The notes under the pieces: generated by a model
Told to the model about the DNA's origin: nothing
Seen by the model: the letters and a program-made list of their open reading frames with translations, nothing else
Database searches by the model: none
Part shown: positions 14,353-15,444 of the stretch, piece by piece
Layout: each line of letters begins with the position of its first letter
Position numbering within the stretch: position 1 is the first letter of the stretch
Source: Candidatus Puniceispirillum sp.
GTDB taxonomy: Bacteria; Pseudomonadota; Alphaproteobacteria; Puniceispirillales; Puniceispirillaceae
Length of the DNA stretch: 15,444 bases
Reading direction: 5' to 3'
Assembly (NCBI GenBank): GCA_018668795.1
Contig: JABJBD010000086.1
Location: 1-15,444 of the forward strand
Position numbers and translations under genes: made by a program

Positions 14353-14416
14353 GATTCTTGTGGTAGTTAAGAGGTTTGCATAAGGGTAAGTAACCCTAAA
14401 TCAAGAGATAAGAAAA

Positions 14417-14761
14417 ATGACATATACAAGCTTGACGATTTACGCGCTTAAGACCTGTGATAGCTGTAAAAAGGCAATTGCAACGTTGCGTGCTTATGGC
14501 CATGACGTAACAGTTATAGATGTGCGCGCCGATGGTGTGCCTCATGATCTGCTGGACAACTGGCTAACGATGCATGGTGCCGACGTTATGATAAATAGAA
14601 AGTCAACAACATGGCGTGGTTTTGATGAGGCAACCAGACATTCTGATCCACTAACTTTGCTAAAAGACCATCCGACATTGATGAAGCGCCCAGTAATTGT
14701 TGATACTGAAAATGTATATGTTGGGTGGGGTAAGGATGTTCAAAGTATGTTTGGCAATTGA
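14417..14761 (+). CDS. ArsC/Spx/YffB-family thioredoxin-fold protein
   Basis: Small cytoplasmic protein of 114 residues, full length for the family. The N-terminus has the strand IYALK followed by the active-site C14-x2-C17 (TCDSCKK). Near the C-terminus LMKRPVIV carries the conserved Arg-Pro (cis-Pro) of ArsC-like proteins. YffB-type members have one N-terminal cysteine; the C-x2-C here resembles Spx. True arsenate reductase would need arsenic context, and none is present. A thiol-reductase or stress role is the safest reading. The ribosome binding site (AAGAGATAAG) is weak. The gene is divergent from the inverse-autotransporter operon, sharing a 174-base regulatory region. Confidence 0.85.
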   Translation: MTYTSLTIYALKTCDSCKKAIATLRAYGHDVTVIDVRADGVPHDLLDNWLTMHGADVMINRKSTTWRGFDEATRHSDPLTLLKDHPTLMKRPVIVDTENVYVGWGKDVQSMFGN

Positions 14762-14938
14762 TGAAACAAAACAAAAACCACTATCCTTGCATAAAGTGAA
14801 CGGGTGGGGTAGGCCGATTTGGCAACATGTTCAGGCTTGGTTATCGAAGGGCTAGCATAAGCTGACTGTTTCGTGCATATCTAGCAAAGTTAAGATGGTT
14901 GCGCCCACATGAACCGCGCAATCTTTATGAGGAATTTT

Positions 14939-15319
14939 ATGGCCAAAACACGCGTTGCTATGGAGCTTGGGATGGGAACATCCCTGCGCGCTGAAGATTA
15001 TACAAAGGCTGCTGTTCGTGCCCTGAAGGATGCGCTTTGGCACAATTCACTGACGATGGCTGATGCTTTTGATTTTCCCCGCGATGCCATGATTGTTGAT
15101 ATTGAGATAGCGGTGCAAAAGCCCGATGCAGTTGATACGGACGCGGTAAGGGCGGTTTTGCCTTATGGTCACGGTACAGTTGCCGTTGTCGAAGGTGGAT
15201 TAGATGTGCCCAAGCCAGATGGTGCCGGTAAAACAATTATTGCTAATGCTGCTGTTCTTGTTTCTTTTGACATGGAACGTTGCCAGACTTCCGTTTCGCA
15301 AACGGAGACGGGCACATGA
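14939..15319 (+). CDS. Lin0512-family conserved protein, first of a tandem pair
   Basis: Cytoplasmic protein of 126 residues. It matches the Lin0512 family (TIGR02058-type conserved hypothetical), with the signatures MELGMGTSL (6-14), DYTKAAVRALKDAL (18-31) and LPYGHGTVAVVEGGLDVP (about 75-95). The function is not established. The start at 14939 is chosen for TGAGGA five bases upstream and because the first strand of the family begins a few residues later; an ATG at 14909 would add ten residues ahead of this. Its stop overlaps the start of a paralogue in ATGA (15316-15319), so the two are translationally coupled. The preceding gap 14762-14938 shows no convincing promoter or terminator. Confidence 0.88.
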   Translation: MAKTRVAMELGMGTSLRAEDYTKAAVRALKDALWHNSLTMADAFDFPRDAMIVDIEIAVQKPDAVDTDAVRAVLPYGHGTVAVVEGGLDVPKPDGAGKTIIANAAVLVSFDMERCQTSVSQTETGT

Positions 15320-15444
15320 AACGTATCATTCTGGAAATGGGTATGGGTAATGACCTTTATGGCGAAGATTACACCAAAGCCGCGTGCCGTGCGGTGCAGG
15401 ATGCTTTGCACCATAGTTCATTGATTCTGTTCCGTTCTTTAGGG
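15316..15444 (+). CDS. Lin0512-family paralogue, cut by the window end
   Basis: The ATG at 15316 overlaps the previous stop, and the frame is open to the last base (43 codons). It encodes LEMGMGNDLYGEDYTKAA, clearly homologous to residues 5-22 of the preceding gene. The two proteins are tandem paralogues and may form a heteromer (inference). The sequence shows only the first third. Confidence 0.85.
   Translation, partial: MKRIILEMGMGNDLYGEDYTKAACRAVQDALHHSSLILFRSLG

Noticed and set aside
14417..14761. Calling the ArsC-like gene an arsenate reductase
   Set aside because: There are no arsenic genes nearby, and the C-x2-C with LMKRPVIV fits the wider Spx/YffB-like group.

Overview
The window reads as a piece of an alphaproteobacterial chromosome. 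The evidence is the run tig, clpP, clpX, lon, HU gene, tRNA-Val, together with an FNR-type regulator carrying the alphaproteobacterial cysteine spacing. The DNA looks AT-leaning by eye. The tRNA-His still has the ancestral encoded G-1/C73 pair, which argues against the Rhizobiales/Rhodobacterales/Caulobacterales clade. A marine, SAR116-like or early-branching lineage is a guess, not something the sequence proves.

Left part (1-8353), conserved core. It starts with an FNR-like oxygen regulator, then tRNA-His and tRNA-Leu. Next comes the proteostasis block: trigger factor (with a His-Asp repeat and a Lys/Ala-rich tail), ClpP, ClpX and Lon. The HU protein and tRNA-Val follow. Both clpP and lon are preceded by near-consensus heat-shock (sigma-32) promoters with identical 15-nt spacing. 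The clpP -35 element lies inside the 3' arm of the tig terminator.

Middle part (8354-10720), accessory. tRNA-Val and tRNA-Asp, which sit next to each other in many alphaproteobacteria, are separated here by three small unrecognised genes: a small secreted protein, a small cytosolic protein and a two-helix membrane protein. After tRNA-Asp there is a perfect FNR box and a well-initiated short reading frame. That frame runs out of phase into the C-terminal part of an NAD(P)H-hydrate dehydratase (nnrD) gene, so the locus looks like a recombination scar.

Right part (10721-15444), transport and envelope functions. It holds an EamA/DMT exporter, a YczE/YitT-like membrane protein, and a convergent two-gene operon. 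The operon encodes a stand-alone inverse-autotransporter (intimin/invasin-type) beta-barrel and a separately secreted six-cysteine protein. This is the best candidate in the window for an undescribed system: a split inverse autotransporter, analogous in layout to Salmonella ZirT/ZirS. Divergent from it lies an ArsC/Spx/YffB-like thiol protein, followed by a tandem, ATGA-overlapping pair of Lin0512-family genes, the second cut by the window edge.
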